Assembly (NCBI RefSeq): GCF_027912515.1
Contig: NZ_CP115464.1
Coordinates: 3,511,501 to 3,575,500 of the forward strand
Direction of reading: 5' to 3'
Length of the DNA stretch: 64,000 bases
DNA from: Brevundimonas sp. NIBR10
GTDB lineage: Bacteria; Pseudomonadota; Alphaproteobacteria; Caulobacterales; Caulobacteraceae
Shown here piece after piece: positions 25,560-33,555 of the stretch. Both the position numbers and the translations under genes were made by a program. The notes under the pieces are model-generated. The model had not been told where the DNA came from. It did not search any database and saw nothing but the letters and a program-made list of their open reading frames with translations. Each line of letters opens with the position of its first letter. The stretch's first letter is position 1.

Positions 25560-27317
25560 CTACATGTTCGGATAGTTGGGGCCGCCGCCGCCTTCGGGGG
25601 TGGTCCAGACGATGTTCTGCGACGGATCCTTGATGTCGCAGGTTTTACAGTGGACGCAGTTCTGGGCGTTGATGACGAATTTCGGATCGGTCTTCGCCAC
25701 CTCGTCGGCATAGACGACCTCATAGACCCCGGCCGGGCAATAGAGGCGCGCGGGTTCGCCGTAGTCGGGCAGGTTGACGCGGATCGGCACCGACGGATCG
25801 ATCAGCTTCAGGTGGGCCGGCTGTTCCTCGGCATGGTTGGTGTTGGAGATGAAGACGCTGGACAGCTTGTCGAACGACAGCTTGCCGTCGGGCTTGGGAT
25901 AGACGCGCGGCTTGTGCTTGGAGGCCTTTTCGGTCGAGGCGGCGTCGGTCTTGCCGTGCTTCATCGTCCACGGGACGGGGATGCCGGTCAGGGAGGTGAA
26001 CCACATCTCGGCCACCCCGAACGCCCCGCCCAGGGTGGTGCCGAACTTCGTCAGATAGGGTTTGGCGTTCCGGACACCGCGCAGCTCCTTGTAGACCCAG
26101 CTGTTCTCATAGGCCGCCTGGTACTCGACCAGCACGTCGCCCTCGCGGCCGGCCATGACGGCGTCGTAGGCGGCGTCGGCGGCCAGCATGCCGGTCTTCA
26201 TGGCGTTGTGGCTGCCCTTGATCCGGGGCACGTTCACGAAGCCGGCCGAGCATCCGATCAGGGCACCGCCCGGGAAGGCCAGTTTCGGCACCGACTGGAA
26301 GCCACCCTCGGTGATGGCGCGAGCACCGTAGGAGATGCGGGTCCCGCCCTCCAGGTGGTCGGCGATGGCGGGGTGGTGCTTGAACCGCTGGAACTCGTCG
26401 AACGGCGACAGGAACGGATCCTTGTAGTTCAGGTGCACGACGTAGCCGATGGCCACGTAGTTGTCGCCGAAGTGGTAGAGGAAGCTGCCCCCGCCGGTGA
26501 ACTCGTCCAGCGGCCAGCCGGTCGTGTGTTGGGCGAGGCCAGGACGGTGCTTCTCGGGCGGGACCTGCCACAGTTCCTTCAGGCCGATGCCGAATTTCTG
26601 GGGCTGGCTGTCCTTGGCCAGCTGGTGGCGGGCGATGATGGTCTTGGCCAGCGACCCGCGCACGCCCTCGGCGATGAAGACGTATTTGCCGTGCAGTTCG
26701 ATGCCGGGCTGGAAGTCGCCGGTCGGGGCGCCGTGCTTGTCGATGCCGAAGACGCCGGCGACGACGCCCTTGACCCGACCCGTCTCCCCTTCCCAGACGA
26801 CGTGGCTGGCGGCCATGCCGGGATAGACCTCGACGCCGAGCGCCTCCGCCTGTTCACCCAGCCAGCGCGTGACGTTGCCGAGCGAGGCGATGTAGCAGCC
26901 GTCGTTGTGCATCATCGGCGGCAGCATCGCCATCGGCAGGCTGACCTGACCTGCCGGGCCCAGCACCATGAACCGGTCCTCGGTAACGGGCGTCTCGAGC
27001 GGGCAGCCGCGGTCCTTCCAGTCGGGGAACAGCTCGCTCAGCGCCTTGGGATCGATCACGGCACCCGACAGGATATGGCCGCCGACCTCGGCCGCCTTTT
27101 CCAGGACTGCGACGTTGATCTCGGTGCCGGCTGCCTCCGCGCGCTGTTTCAGGCGGATGGCGGCGGACAGGCCGGCGGGACCACCGCCGACGATGACCAC
27201 GTCATATTCCATGACCTCGCGCTCGACGCCTTGAAGCGCCTCCAGCGGCGGCAGGTTGTCGAGGATGGCTTCCTGACGCGCACTGGTGGCGCCGCCCTCG
27301 CGTGTGTCCTCGGCCAT
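25560..27317 (-). CDS. Electron transfer flavoprotein-ubiquinone oxidoreductase
   Basis: Inner-membrane flavo-iron-sulfur enzyme passing electrons from ETF (fatty acid and amino acid oxidation) to ubiquinone. The 585-residue product has the FAD-binding N-terminus YDVVIVGGGPAGLSAAIRLK, GGHILSGAVIDP, the quinone-region GSFLYHFGDNYVAIGYVVHL, GCSAGFVNVPRIKGSHNAMK, and the single C-terminal 4Fe-4S site CVHCKTCDIKDPSQNIVW with a further Cys (YCPAGVYEV) upstream. Length and motifs are standard. ETF subunits themselves are not in the window. A gap of 94 bases separates it from the divergent glycosylase gene. Confidence 0.97.
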   Translation of the reverse strand: MAEDTREGGATSARQEAILDNLPPLEALQGVEREVMEYDVVIVGGGPAGLSAAIRLKQRAEAAGTEINVAVLEKAAEVGGHILSGAVIDPKALSELFPDWKDRGCPLETPVTEDRFMVLGPAGQVSLPMAMLPPMMHNDGCYIASLGNVTRWLGEQAEALGVEVYPGMAASHVVWEGETGRVKGVVAGVFGIDKHGAPTGDFQPGIELHGKYVFIAEGVRGSLAKTIIARHQLAKDSQPQKFGIGLKELWQVPPEKHRPGLAQHTTGWPLDEFTGGGSFLYHFGDNYVAIGYVVHLNYKDPFLSPFDEFQRFKHHPAIADHLEGGTRISYGARAITEGGFQSVPKLAFPGGALIGCSAGFVNVPRIKGSHNAMKTGMLAADAAYDAVMAGREGDVLVEYQAAYENSWVYKELRGVRNAKPYLTKFGTTLGGAFGVAEMWFTSLTGIPVPWTMKHGKTDAASTEKASKHKPRVYPKPDGKLSFDKLSSVFISNTNHAEEQPAHLKLIDPSVPIRVNLPDYGEPARLYCPAGVYEVVYADEVAKTDPKFVINAQNCVHCKTCDIKDPSQNIVWTTPEGGGGPNYPNM

Positions 27318-27390
27318 GATCCTGATCCCGTTTCCTTCGAGTGGTTATACGCTTATCAGAACGTGACGCGAGGGAGGTCAAGCCCGATCT

Positions 27391-27404
27391 CTACTCGCGA
27401 GTAG
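27391..27404. promoter_or_regulatory. Perfect 14-bp palindrome, candidate operator
   Basis: CTACTCGCGAGTAG is a perfect palindrome ending 7 bases before the ATG of the glycosylase gene, in the divergent space to the ETF-QO gene. Its position would allow a repressor to block the glycosylase promoter or its ribosome-binding site. No known regulator motif was recognised. Confidence 0.4.
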
Positions 27405-27411
27405 GGATAAT

Positions 27412-28218
27412 ATGCAGACGATCGATGTCGCAGCCACCGAGAGCCTGCTCGCCTTCTGGCGGGATGCGGGCGTCGAGGCCTGCTACCTCGATGCGGCGGT
27501 GGACCGGACCCACGTCGAACTGCCCGCCCCGCGCAAGGCCGTGCTGAAGGCCACGGCCTCGGTCGCCGCCGCCCCCAATGCAGCGGATTGCGTCGCCGAG
27601 GCGCGCCATGTCGCCCAGGCCGCGACGACGCTGGAGGCCCTGATGGCGGCGGCCGCCGGTTTCGACGGGTGCGGGCTGAAGCAGCAGGGGGCACGACGAG
27701 CCGTGGTCGGCGGGGGCCCGGCGGACGCGGATCTGCTGGTCATCGGCGCCGCACCGGGTCTGGAAGAGGACGACAGCGGCGACATCTTCGCGGGCAAGGC
27801 GGGTCGGCTGCTGGACGCCATGCTGGGGGCGGCAGGGCTGAAGGACCGGGCCTACCGGATGAACGCCGTCTTCTGGCGACCGCCGGGTGACCGACCCGCC
27901 GCGCCGGAGGAACAGGCGGCCTGCCTGCCCTTCGTCGAGCGGGCGCTGGATCTGCTGAAGCCGCGCGCGGTTCTGCTGCTCGGCGCGGCCCCGGCCCGGT
28001 CCGTGTTGAAGTCGACCGAGACGGTGATGGCGCTGCGCGGCGACTGGCGCGAGTGGCGGCTGGGCGAAGGCAATGTATCGGCACCCGTGCGGGTGACGCT
28101 GAACCCCGTGTTTCTGCTCAAGCAGGGACAGGCCAAGAAGCAGGCGTGGGCTGATGTTCTGGCGGTTGCGGCACGGCTCGACGAGTCCGATCGCGACATC
28201 ACGCCGCACACGGATTAA
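27412..28218 (+). CDS. Uracil-DNA glycosylase superfamily protein, atypical family 4
   Basis: A 268-residue protein whose C-terminal 180 residues follow the family 4 UDG layout: motif A DLLVIGAAPGLEEDDSGDIF then AGKAGRLLDAMLGAAGL (111-143), NAVFWRPPGDRPAAPEEQAA (151-170), and a C-terminal LNPVFLLKQGQAKKQAW. Aligned by eye to classical members, two of four Fe-S Cys positions are replaced (Phe84 and Trp155), leaving Cys87 and Cys171, and the usual HPS motif is NPV (231-233). About 80 N-terminal residues are of unclear nature. It may be a cluster-less repair enzyme or one with altered substrate; activity cannot be assumed. Confidence 0.8.
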   Translation: MQTIDVAATESLLAFWRDAGVEACYLDAAVDRTHVELPAPRKAVLKATASVAAAPNAADCVAEARHVAQAATTLEALMAAAAGFDGCGLKQQGARRAVVGGGPADADLLVIGAAPGLEEDDSGDIFAGKAGRLLDAMLGAAGLKDRAYRMNAVFWRPPGDRPAAPEEQAACLPFVERALDLLKPRAVLLLGAAPARSVLKSTETVMALRGDWREWRLGEGNVSAPVRVTLNPVFLLKQGQAKKQAWADVLAVAARLDESDRDITPHTD

Positions 28219-28360
28219 CCCTGTCGTTCGCGCCCTGACGTACACGTGATTGAGACCGATGCCGTGTTGCGGCATAGTTAGCGATTGACGACCGATCGCA
28301 GACCGACGCGCTGATCCTGAATCGAGACGGGAGACGCGTTGCACGAGGGGGCCGCCGCCT

Positions 28361-30109
28361 ATGTATGATTTCCGCCGCGCGACGTTCTCGCCGACGCTGG
28401 CCGTAGTCCTGGCCGCCTTCGCCTTCGGGGCGGTGGCGACGGGTGCGAAGGCTGACGATTCGGCCGTGCCCGCCGAGGCGGCCGTAGACGAAGCCGTGGT
28501 CGACGACGGGCAGCCCAAGGCCCTGAGCAACGCCGACCGCCTGAGCTACACCACTGCGTTCGACGCCCTGCGTCGTGGCGACCTGGAGCTGGCCCGCATG
28601 TCGGCGCGTCAGGCCAATGACCGCGTCCTGCTGGGGCAGGTCGAGTTCGAGCGGCTGTTCCACCCCGACCATGTCGCCACCTATGACGAGTTGGCCGCCT
28701 GGCTCGACGACTATGCCGACCTGCCGGTGGCACAGCGGGTCTATGCCCTGGCGCTTCGTCGCCTGCCGGATGGTGCCGCGGAACCCCGGCGTCCGGCGGG
28801 CGTCAGCGGCCGGACCTGGTCCAGCGTCGCCGAGGCCATCGGGGTCTCCGGTGGTGCAAATACCGAGAACGACCCCGCCAAGGCGGCGCGGGTCATGCTG
28901 AACCACGACGACCTGAACGGCGCCTATGTCACCGGGGTCCAGATCGGCGACTGGTGGGTGGCGGGGCTCGCGGCCTATCGGATGGGCGACTATGCCCGCT
29001 CGTTCCAGGCGTTCGAGCGTGTCGCCGCCGATCCGACCGAGGACCCCTGGGTTCGCGCCGGGGCCGGGGTCTGGGCCGCCAAGGCCGCCGGTCAGTCCGG
29101 CCGCCAGAACCGCGTGACCGAGTTCCTGCGCCTGGCCGCGCAGTGGCCCGCCACCTTCTATGGCCAGGTCGCCCTGCGTCAGTTGGGTGAGGAGCCCCCG
29201 GTCCAGAACCAGGGTCCGCGCCCCTATTCGCCCGCCCCCTATCAGGGTGGCGGGTTCCAGCAGGCGTCGTTCAGCGAAGCCGGCGGCGACTCCCGCGCCC
29301 TGAACAGCTTCATCCAGTCGGACGCCCAGGCGCGGCGCACTGTGGCCTTCCTCGAGGTCGGCCGTCGCTCCGACGCACGCGAGGCCCTGACCACCGGCCT
29401 GCGCTCCGCCGTCGGCGAGACCGCGCGCGGGATGTGGCTGACCTTGGCCCGGACCCTGGGGCCGCGCGTCATGAGCGACGACACCTCGGTCCGCACCATC
29501 GACGCCAGCCGCTTCGCGACGCCTGAGCTGGCCCCCGAGGGTGGTTTCACCATCGAGAAGGCGCTGGTCTATGCCCTGGCCCGCAAGGAGACCGATTTCA
29601 ACGCCTCGGCCCGGTCGCCGGTCGGGGCTTACGGCCTGATGCAGGTGATGCCGGGGACGGCGGCCGAGATGACGGGCGACCGGGGGTTCGTGACCAGTCC
29701 GAACCGTCTGCTCGATCCGGCCGTGAACATGCGGCTGGGCCAGACCTACATCAACCGGATGCTGGCGCGGCCCGAGTTCCAAGGCGACCTGTTGCGGGCG
29801 GTGGCCTCCTACAATGCCGGGCCGGGGCCGATGCTGTCGGCGCTGAGGAAGCTGGGGCCCAATCCCGATCCCCTGCTGCTGATCGAGACGATCGATGTGC
29901 CCCAGGCGCGGGACTATGTGGAGAAGGTCGTCGCCGCCTACTGGATCTATCAGCGGATGTTCGGCGGGCCGCTGAACACCCTGGATGCGGTGGCGTCGGG
30001 GGCCGGTCTGGTGCCGATCAGCCTCGATTATGTCGCGCCTCCGCCTCAGCCGATCGTGGCTCAGCCGGTCGAGATGGCGGCGTCGCCGACCACGGCCGGC
30101 GGTCTCTGA
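28361..30109 (+). CDS. Soluble lytic murein transglycosylase (Slt family)
   Basis: A 582-residue periplasmic protein with signal segment (TLAVVLAAFAFGAVATGAKA) and a long helical superhelix domain (about 60-370) as in Slt70, followed by the goose-lysozyme-like catalytic domain. The catalytic Glu is residue 410 in ARKETDFNASARSPVGAYGL, with MQVMPGTAAEMTG, MRLGQTYINRML and AVASYNAGPGPMLSAL after it. It cleaves peptidoglycan between MurNAc and GlcNAc with formation of anhydroMurNAc. The tail after residue 560 is Pro-rich. The ATG at 28361 opens the signal sequence. Confidence 0.92.
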   Translation: MYDFRRATFSPTLAVVLAAFAFGAVATGAKADDSAVPAEAAVDEAVVDDGQPKALSNADRLSYTTAFDALRRGDLELARMSARQANDRVLLGQVEFERLFHPDHVATYDELAAWLDDYADLPVAQRVYALALRRLPDGAAEPRRPAGVSGRTWSSVAEAIGVSGGANTENDPAKAARVMLNHDDLNGAYVTGVQIGDWWVAGLAAYRMGDYARSFQAFERVAADPTEDPWVRAGAGVWAAKAAGQSGRQNRVTEFLRLAAQWPATFYGQVALRQLGEEPPVQNQGPRPYSPAPYQGGGFQQASFSEAGGDSRALNSFIQSDAQARRTVAFLEVGRRSDAREALTTGLRSAVGETARGMWLTLARTLGPRVMSDDTSVRTIDASRFATPELAPEGGFTIEKALVYALARKETDFNASARSPVGAYGLMQVMPGTAAEMTGDRGFVTSPNRLLDPAVNMRLGQTYINRMLARPEFQGDLLRAVASYNAGPGPMLSALRKLGPNPDPLLLIETIDVPQARDYVEKVVAAYWIYQRMFGGPLNTLDAVASGAGLVPISLDYVAPPPQPIVAQPVEMAASPTTAGGL

Positions 30110-30113
30110 CCTC

Positions 30114-30236
30114 TCAGAAGACGCTGGCGATCAGAGACGCGCACAGGCAGCAGCCGATCAGAAGCGCCAGACCGACGTTCAGGATCAAGAGGCGGCGCGC
30201 AGGGGCGGCGGCGATCGTCTGTGTGTCACGTTCCAT
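30114..30236 (-). CDS. Tiny single-pass membrane protein (40 residues)
   Basis: Reading 30236 to 30114 gives a 40-residue product: a polar head MERDTQTIAAAPARR, then one hydrophobic helix (LLILNVGLALLIGCCLCASL) containing three cysteines, ending IASVF. A purine-rich AGGG site lies 6 bases upstream of the ATG, and the reading frame has the GC3 bias of neighbouring genes. It lies just beyond the end of the convergent transglycosylase gene. I cannot assign a function. Confidence 0.55.
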   Translation of the reverse strand: MERDTQTIAAAPARRLLILNVGLALLIGCCLCASLIASVF

Positions 30237-30305
30237 GCCGGCCCTCCCCCTCGTCTGATGCCTCAAGATAACGCCGTGACATGAACGGCCGATGAGCGGT
30301 GACGG

Positions 30306-30956
30306 TTAACCGGCCAGCGACGTCCGCTCCCATTCCAGAAAGTCGGGCTGGGCCAGCAGGGTGTCGGCATAGGCCTGGGCGACGCCGTCGGTGTCGCCAT
30401 AGGCCCCGAGATCGATCTGGTAATGGCGGATGCGAGTGGCCACCGGGGTGAAGAAGGCGTCGGGCACCGACCAGTCGCCGAACAGATATTCTCCGCCCGC
30501 GCCGAACCGGGCCCGCATTCCGCTCCAAAGTTCGACCAGCCGCCGCAGGTCGGCGGCGACGGCCTCATTCTCGGGCGGCGGCGAGCGGGTGTCGCCGACC
30601 ATCAGGTGATCGGGGTTCATGGTGCAGTGGGTGCGCAGGGCCCCGAACCCGCCGTGCATCTCGCAGGCCGCCGAGCGGGCCAGCCAGCGGGCGTGGGCGT
30701 CGGCGGGCCAGAGCCTCGCCTGCGGATAGCGTTCGGCCGCCCAGACCGAGATCGCCATCGAATCCCAGATGGTCTCTCCCTCGACCCTCAGCACCGGCAC
30801 GAGGCCGGACGGCGATGCGGCCAGCATCTCGGCGTGGCCTTCGGGGGTGTTGAAGTCGAGCTCGCGGACGGTGAAGTCCGCGTCGCACCGCTTGAGCACC
30901 AACCAGGGCCTGAGCGACCAGGTCGAGAACCGGCGCGGTCCGATGATGAGTTCCAT
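30306..30956 (-). CDS. Glutathione S-transferase family protein
   Basis: A 216-residue protein with the thioredoxin-like N-terminal domain: MELIIGPRRFSTWSLRPWLV (the Ser of the STWS segment is in the catalytic position), VPVLRVEGETIWDSMAISVW with the cis-Pro and the Ser of the glutathione-binding loop, then an all-helical C-terminal domain (EYLFGDWSVPDAFFTPVATR with the N-capping Asp). It probably conjugates or reduces hydrophobic electrophiles with glutathione. The ATG at 30956 with GGAG 8 bases upstream gives the natural N-terminus. It stands alone, divergent from higB. Confidence 0.9.
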   Translation of the reverse strand: MELIIGPRRFSTWSLRPWLVLKRCDADFTVRELDFNTPEGHAEMLAASPSGLVPVLRVEGETIWDSMAISVWAAERYPQARLWPADAHARWLARSAACEMHGGFGALRTHCTMNPDHLMVGDTRSPPPENEAVAADLRRLVELWSGMRARFGAGGEYLFGDWSVPDAFFTPVATRIRHYQIDLGAYGDTDGVAQAYADTLLAQPDFLEWERTSLAG

Positions 30957-31006
30957 GGCAGGGCTCCGATGTTGTGCCCATTTTGGGCTCATGCTATGGT
31001 CGATCC

Positions 31007-31330
31007 ATGCGGATCATTTCCCGACGCACCTTGCGCGAGTTCGCGGCGTCCCGCGAGGGTCGCAAGGACCACTCGGGACTGAAATCCGCTCTCGACGCCT
31101 GGTTCGCGGAAGTGAGCCGTGCGGACTGGAAGACCACGTCGGACGTGAAACGGCTCTATGCGACCGCCAGCATCGTGAGTGCCGACCGGATCGTGTTCAA
31201 CATCAAGGGCAATGACTATCGGCTGATCGTCGCTGTGGACTTCGAGAAGGCAATCGTCTGGATCAAGTGGGTCGGGACGCACCGGGACTATGACGACATC
31301 GACGCAAAGGGCATCGACCATGGCGACTGA
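31007..31330 (+). CDS. higB: HigB-type mRNA interferase toxin
   Basis: A 107-residue protein of the HigB/RelE-like family (HigB_toxin type). Family segments are MRIISRRTLREFA, DAWFAEVSRADWKTTSDVKR, IVFNIKGNDYRLIVAVDF and IVWIKWVGTHRDYDDID; the basic and aromatic residues near the C-terminus (Lys, His, Tyr) belong to the RNA-cleaving site. Such toxins cut mRNA on the ribosome. The antitoxin gene overlaps its 3' end by 11 bases, toxin first as in higBA loci. Confidence 0.92.
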   Translation: MRIISRRTLREFAASREGRKDHSGLKSALDAWFAEVSRADWKTTSDVKRLYATASIVSADRIVFNIKGNDYRLIVAVDFEKAIVWIKWVGTHRDYDDIDAKGIDHGD

Positions 31331-31694
31331 CCTGAAACCGATCCGCACCGAGGCTGACCATCAAGCCGCGATGGATGAAGTTGCGTCCTTGTGGGGTGCG
31401 GCCGACGGGACGGCCGAGGGCGACCGCCTCGATGTTCTGGTGACGCTGATCGACGCCTGGGAGACTGTCCATGAGCCCATGGACCCGCCCGACCCCGTCG
31501 AGGCGATCCGCTTCCGCATGGAGCAGCAGGGGCTGACCCGGAAAGACCTGGAAGGGGTGATCGGCACCCGGACGCGGATCGCCGAGGTGCTGAACGGCAA
31601 ACGCAGCCTGTCGATCGGCATGATCCGCCGGCTGCATGAGCAGCTAGGGATTCCGGCAGAGATTCTGATCCGCCCCATGCGTCGCGCCGCCTGA
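31320..31694 (+). CDS. higA: HigA-type antitoxin, XRE-family HTH
   Basis: A 124-residue protein with a N-terminal toxin-binding part (DLKPIRTEADHQAAMDEVAS) and a C-terminal helix-turn-helix (FRMEQQGLTRKDLEGVIGT, then RTRIAEVLNGKRSLSIGMIR) like that of other HigA proteins. It neutralises HigB and represses the pair. The ATG at 31320 overlaps the higB stop region by 11 bases, which couples translation. Base composition does not differ obviously from its surroundings, so recent transfer is not evident. Confidence 0.92.
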   Translation: MATDLKPIRTEADHQAAMDEVASLWGAADGTAEGDRLDVLVTLIDAWETVHEPMDPPDPVEAIRFRMEQQGLTRKDLEGVIGTRTRIAEVLNGKRSLSIGMIRRLHEQLGIPAEILIRPMRRAA

Positions 31695-31738
31695 TCTTGG
31701 CTTGACTCAAGGCCACCCGCGACCGACACGCACGGCCC

Positions 31739-33040
31739 ATGATCACGCGCTATTCCCGCCCCGAAGCCGTCGCCATCTGGTCCAACGAGACCAAGTACCG
31801 GATCTGGTTCGAGATCGAGGCCCATGCCGCAACGAAAATGGCCGAGCTGGGCGTTATTCCGGTCGAGGCGGCCGAGGCGATCTGGGCCAAGGGGAAGGAT
31901 GCCGCATGGGATGCCGACCGCATCGACGAGATCGAGCGGACCACCAAGCATGACGTCATCGCCTTCCTGACCCATGTGTCGGAGACGGTCGGCGAGGAGG
32001 CGCGGTTCCTGCACCAGGGGATGACGTCATCGGACGTGCTGGACACCTGTTTCGCGGTACAGCTGGCACGCTCGGCGGACCTGTTGGTCGCGGGCGTTGA
32101 TCGGGTGCTGACGGCGCTGGAGGCGCGGGCGAAGGAACACAAGTTCACGCCGACGGTAGGCCGCAGCCACGGCATCCATGCCGAGCCGGTGACCTTCGGG
32201 CTGAAGCTGGCCGGCTATCACGCCGAGTTCCAGCGGGCGCGGCGGCGGCTGCTGACGGCGAAGGAAGAAATCGCCACCTGCGCCATCTCGGGCGCCGTGG
32301 GCACCTTCGCCAACGTCGACCCGGCGGTCGAGGAATATGTCGCCGAGAAGATGGGGCTGGCCGTCGAGCCGGTCTCGACCCAGGTGATCCCGCGCGACCG
32401 GCACGCGGCGTTTTTCGCGGCGCTGGGCGTGGTGGCGTCGTCGATCGAGCGTCTGGCGACCGAGATCCGCCACCTGCAGCGCACCGAGGTGCTGGAGGCC
32501 GAGGAGTTCTTCGACAAGGGCCAGAAGGGCTCGTCGGCCATGCCGCACAAGCGCAACCCCATCCTGACCGAGAACCTGACCGGCCTGGCGCGGCTGGTGC
32601 GGTCGTCTGTCGTGCCGGCGATGGAGAACGTCGCCCTGTGGCATGAGCGGGACATCAGCCATTCCTCGGTCGAGCGCGGCATCGGGCCGGATGCGACGGT
32701 GCATCTGGACTTCGCCCTGAACCGGCTGGCGGGGGTGATCGAGCGGCTGCTGGTCTACCCGGAGAACATGCAGAAGAACCTCGACAAGCTGGGTGGCCTG
32801 GTCCACTCGCAGCGCGTCCTGCTGGCCCTGACCCAGCTGGGCCAGTCGCGCGAGGACTCCTATGCGGCGGTTCAGCGGAACGCGATGAAGGTGTGGCGCG
32901 GCGAAGGTAACTTCCTCGACTTCCTCAAGGAAGACCCCGAAGTCATCGTCGCCGACGCCGATCTGGAGGCCCTGTTCGATCTGGGGTACCACACCAAGCA
33001 CGTGGATACGGTGTTCAGGCGGGTGTTCAGAGACGCTTGA
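31739..33040 (+). CDS. purB: Adenylosuccinate lyase
   Basis: Acts twice in purine synthesis: SAICAR to AICAR plus fumarate, and adenylosuccinate to AMP plus fumarate. The 433-residue product carries the superfamily signature GSSAMPHKRNP, the catalytic-His segment VGRSHGIHAEPVTFGLK, HQGMTSSDVLDTC and the C-terminal YNTKHVD-like LGYHTKHVDTVFRR. The start ATG at 31739 follows higA by 44 bases. The next gene begins inside its stop codon. Confidence 0.97.
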   Translation: MITRYSRPEAVAIWSNETKYRIWFEIEAHAATKMAELGVIPVEAAEAIWAKGKDAAWDADRIDEIERTTKHDVIAFLTHVSETVGEEARFLHQGMTSSDVLDTCFAVQLARSADLLVAGVDRVLTALEARAKEHKFTPTVGRSHGIHAEPVTFGLKLAGYHAEFQRARRRLLTAKEEIATCAISGAVGTFANVDPAVEEYVAEKMGLAVEPVSTQVIPRDRHAAFFAALGVVASSIERLATEIRHLQRTEVLEAEEFFDKGQKGSSAMPHKRNPILTENLTGLARLVRSSVVPAMENVALWHERDISHSSVERGIGPDATVHLDFALNRLAGVIERLLVYPENMQKNLDKLGGLVHSQRVLLALTQLGQSREDSYAAVQRNAMKVWRGEGNFLDFLKEDPEVIVADADLEALFDLGYHTKHVDTVFRRVFRDA

Positions 33041-33540
33041 CCAAGCGCGCCTTCCCTCCCGTCGTCGATGACCGTGCACGCCTGCTGATCCTCGGGAGCC
33101 TGCCCGGCGATGCGTCGTTGAAGGCGGCGCAGTACTACGCGCATCCGCAGAATGCCTTCTGGCGGCTGATCGGCGGGGTGATCGGGCGTGATCTGGCCGC
33201 CCTGGCCTATCTCGATCGGCTGGATGCGCTGAAAGGCGCGGGCGTCGGGCTGTGGGACGTCATCGCCTCGGCCGAGCGGACGGGGAGTCTGGATGCGGCG
33301 ATCAGGTCGCCGGAAGCGGCGGACCTGGTCGGGCTGATCGACAGCCTGCCCGGGTTGCAGGCCGTGGCCTTCAACGGGGCGACGGCGGCGAAGATGGGGC
33401 GGCGCAGGCTGAACGGCATCGACCGGAATCTCACGCTGATCGACCTGCCGTCATCCAGCCCGGCCCATGCGACACGGTCCCTGTCGGAAAAGGCGCAAAG
33501 CTGGGCAATACTGAAGACCTACCTCTCCGACGACGCCTGA
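33037..33540 (+). CDS. Hypoxanthine-DNA glycosylase (UDG family 6, HDG)
   Basis: A 167-residue UDG-superfamily protein of the DNA-deoxyinosine glycosylase type. The diagnostic N-terminal motif is LLILGSLPGDASLKAAQYYA followed by HPQNAFWRLIGGVIG; GLWDVIASAERTGSLD and the C-terminal LPSSSPAHAT complete it. It removes deaminated adenine (hypoxanthine) from DNA. The start is TTG at 33037, overlapping the purB stop by 4 bases, so it is translationally coupled to an enzyme of inosine-related purine synthesis. Confidence 0.88.
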   Translation: MTKRAFPPVVDDRARLLILGSLPGDASLKAAQYYAHPQNAFWRLIGGVIGRDLAALAYLDRLDALKGAGVGLWDVIASAERTGSLDAAIRSPEAADLVGLIDSLPGLQAVAFNGATAAKMGRRRLNGIDRNLTLIDLPSSSPAHATRSLSEKAQSWAILKTYLSDDA

Positions 33541-33555
33541 AGGCCCCCTGCCCCA

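Noticed and set aside
25650-27404. Long plus-strand open frame opposite the ETF-QO gene
   Set aside because: Shadow frame; the minus-strand gene has full family motifs, the plus frame none.
31007-31694. HigBA as mark of a genomic island
   Set aside because: No integrase, transposase, tRNA or base-composition change around it; flanked by a GST gene and purB.
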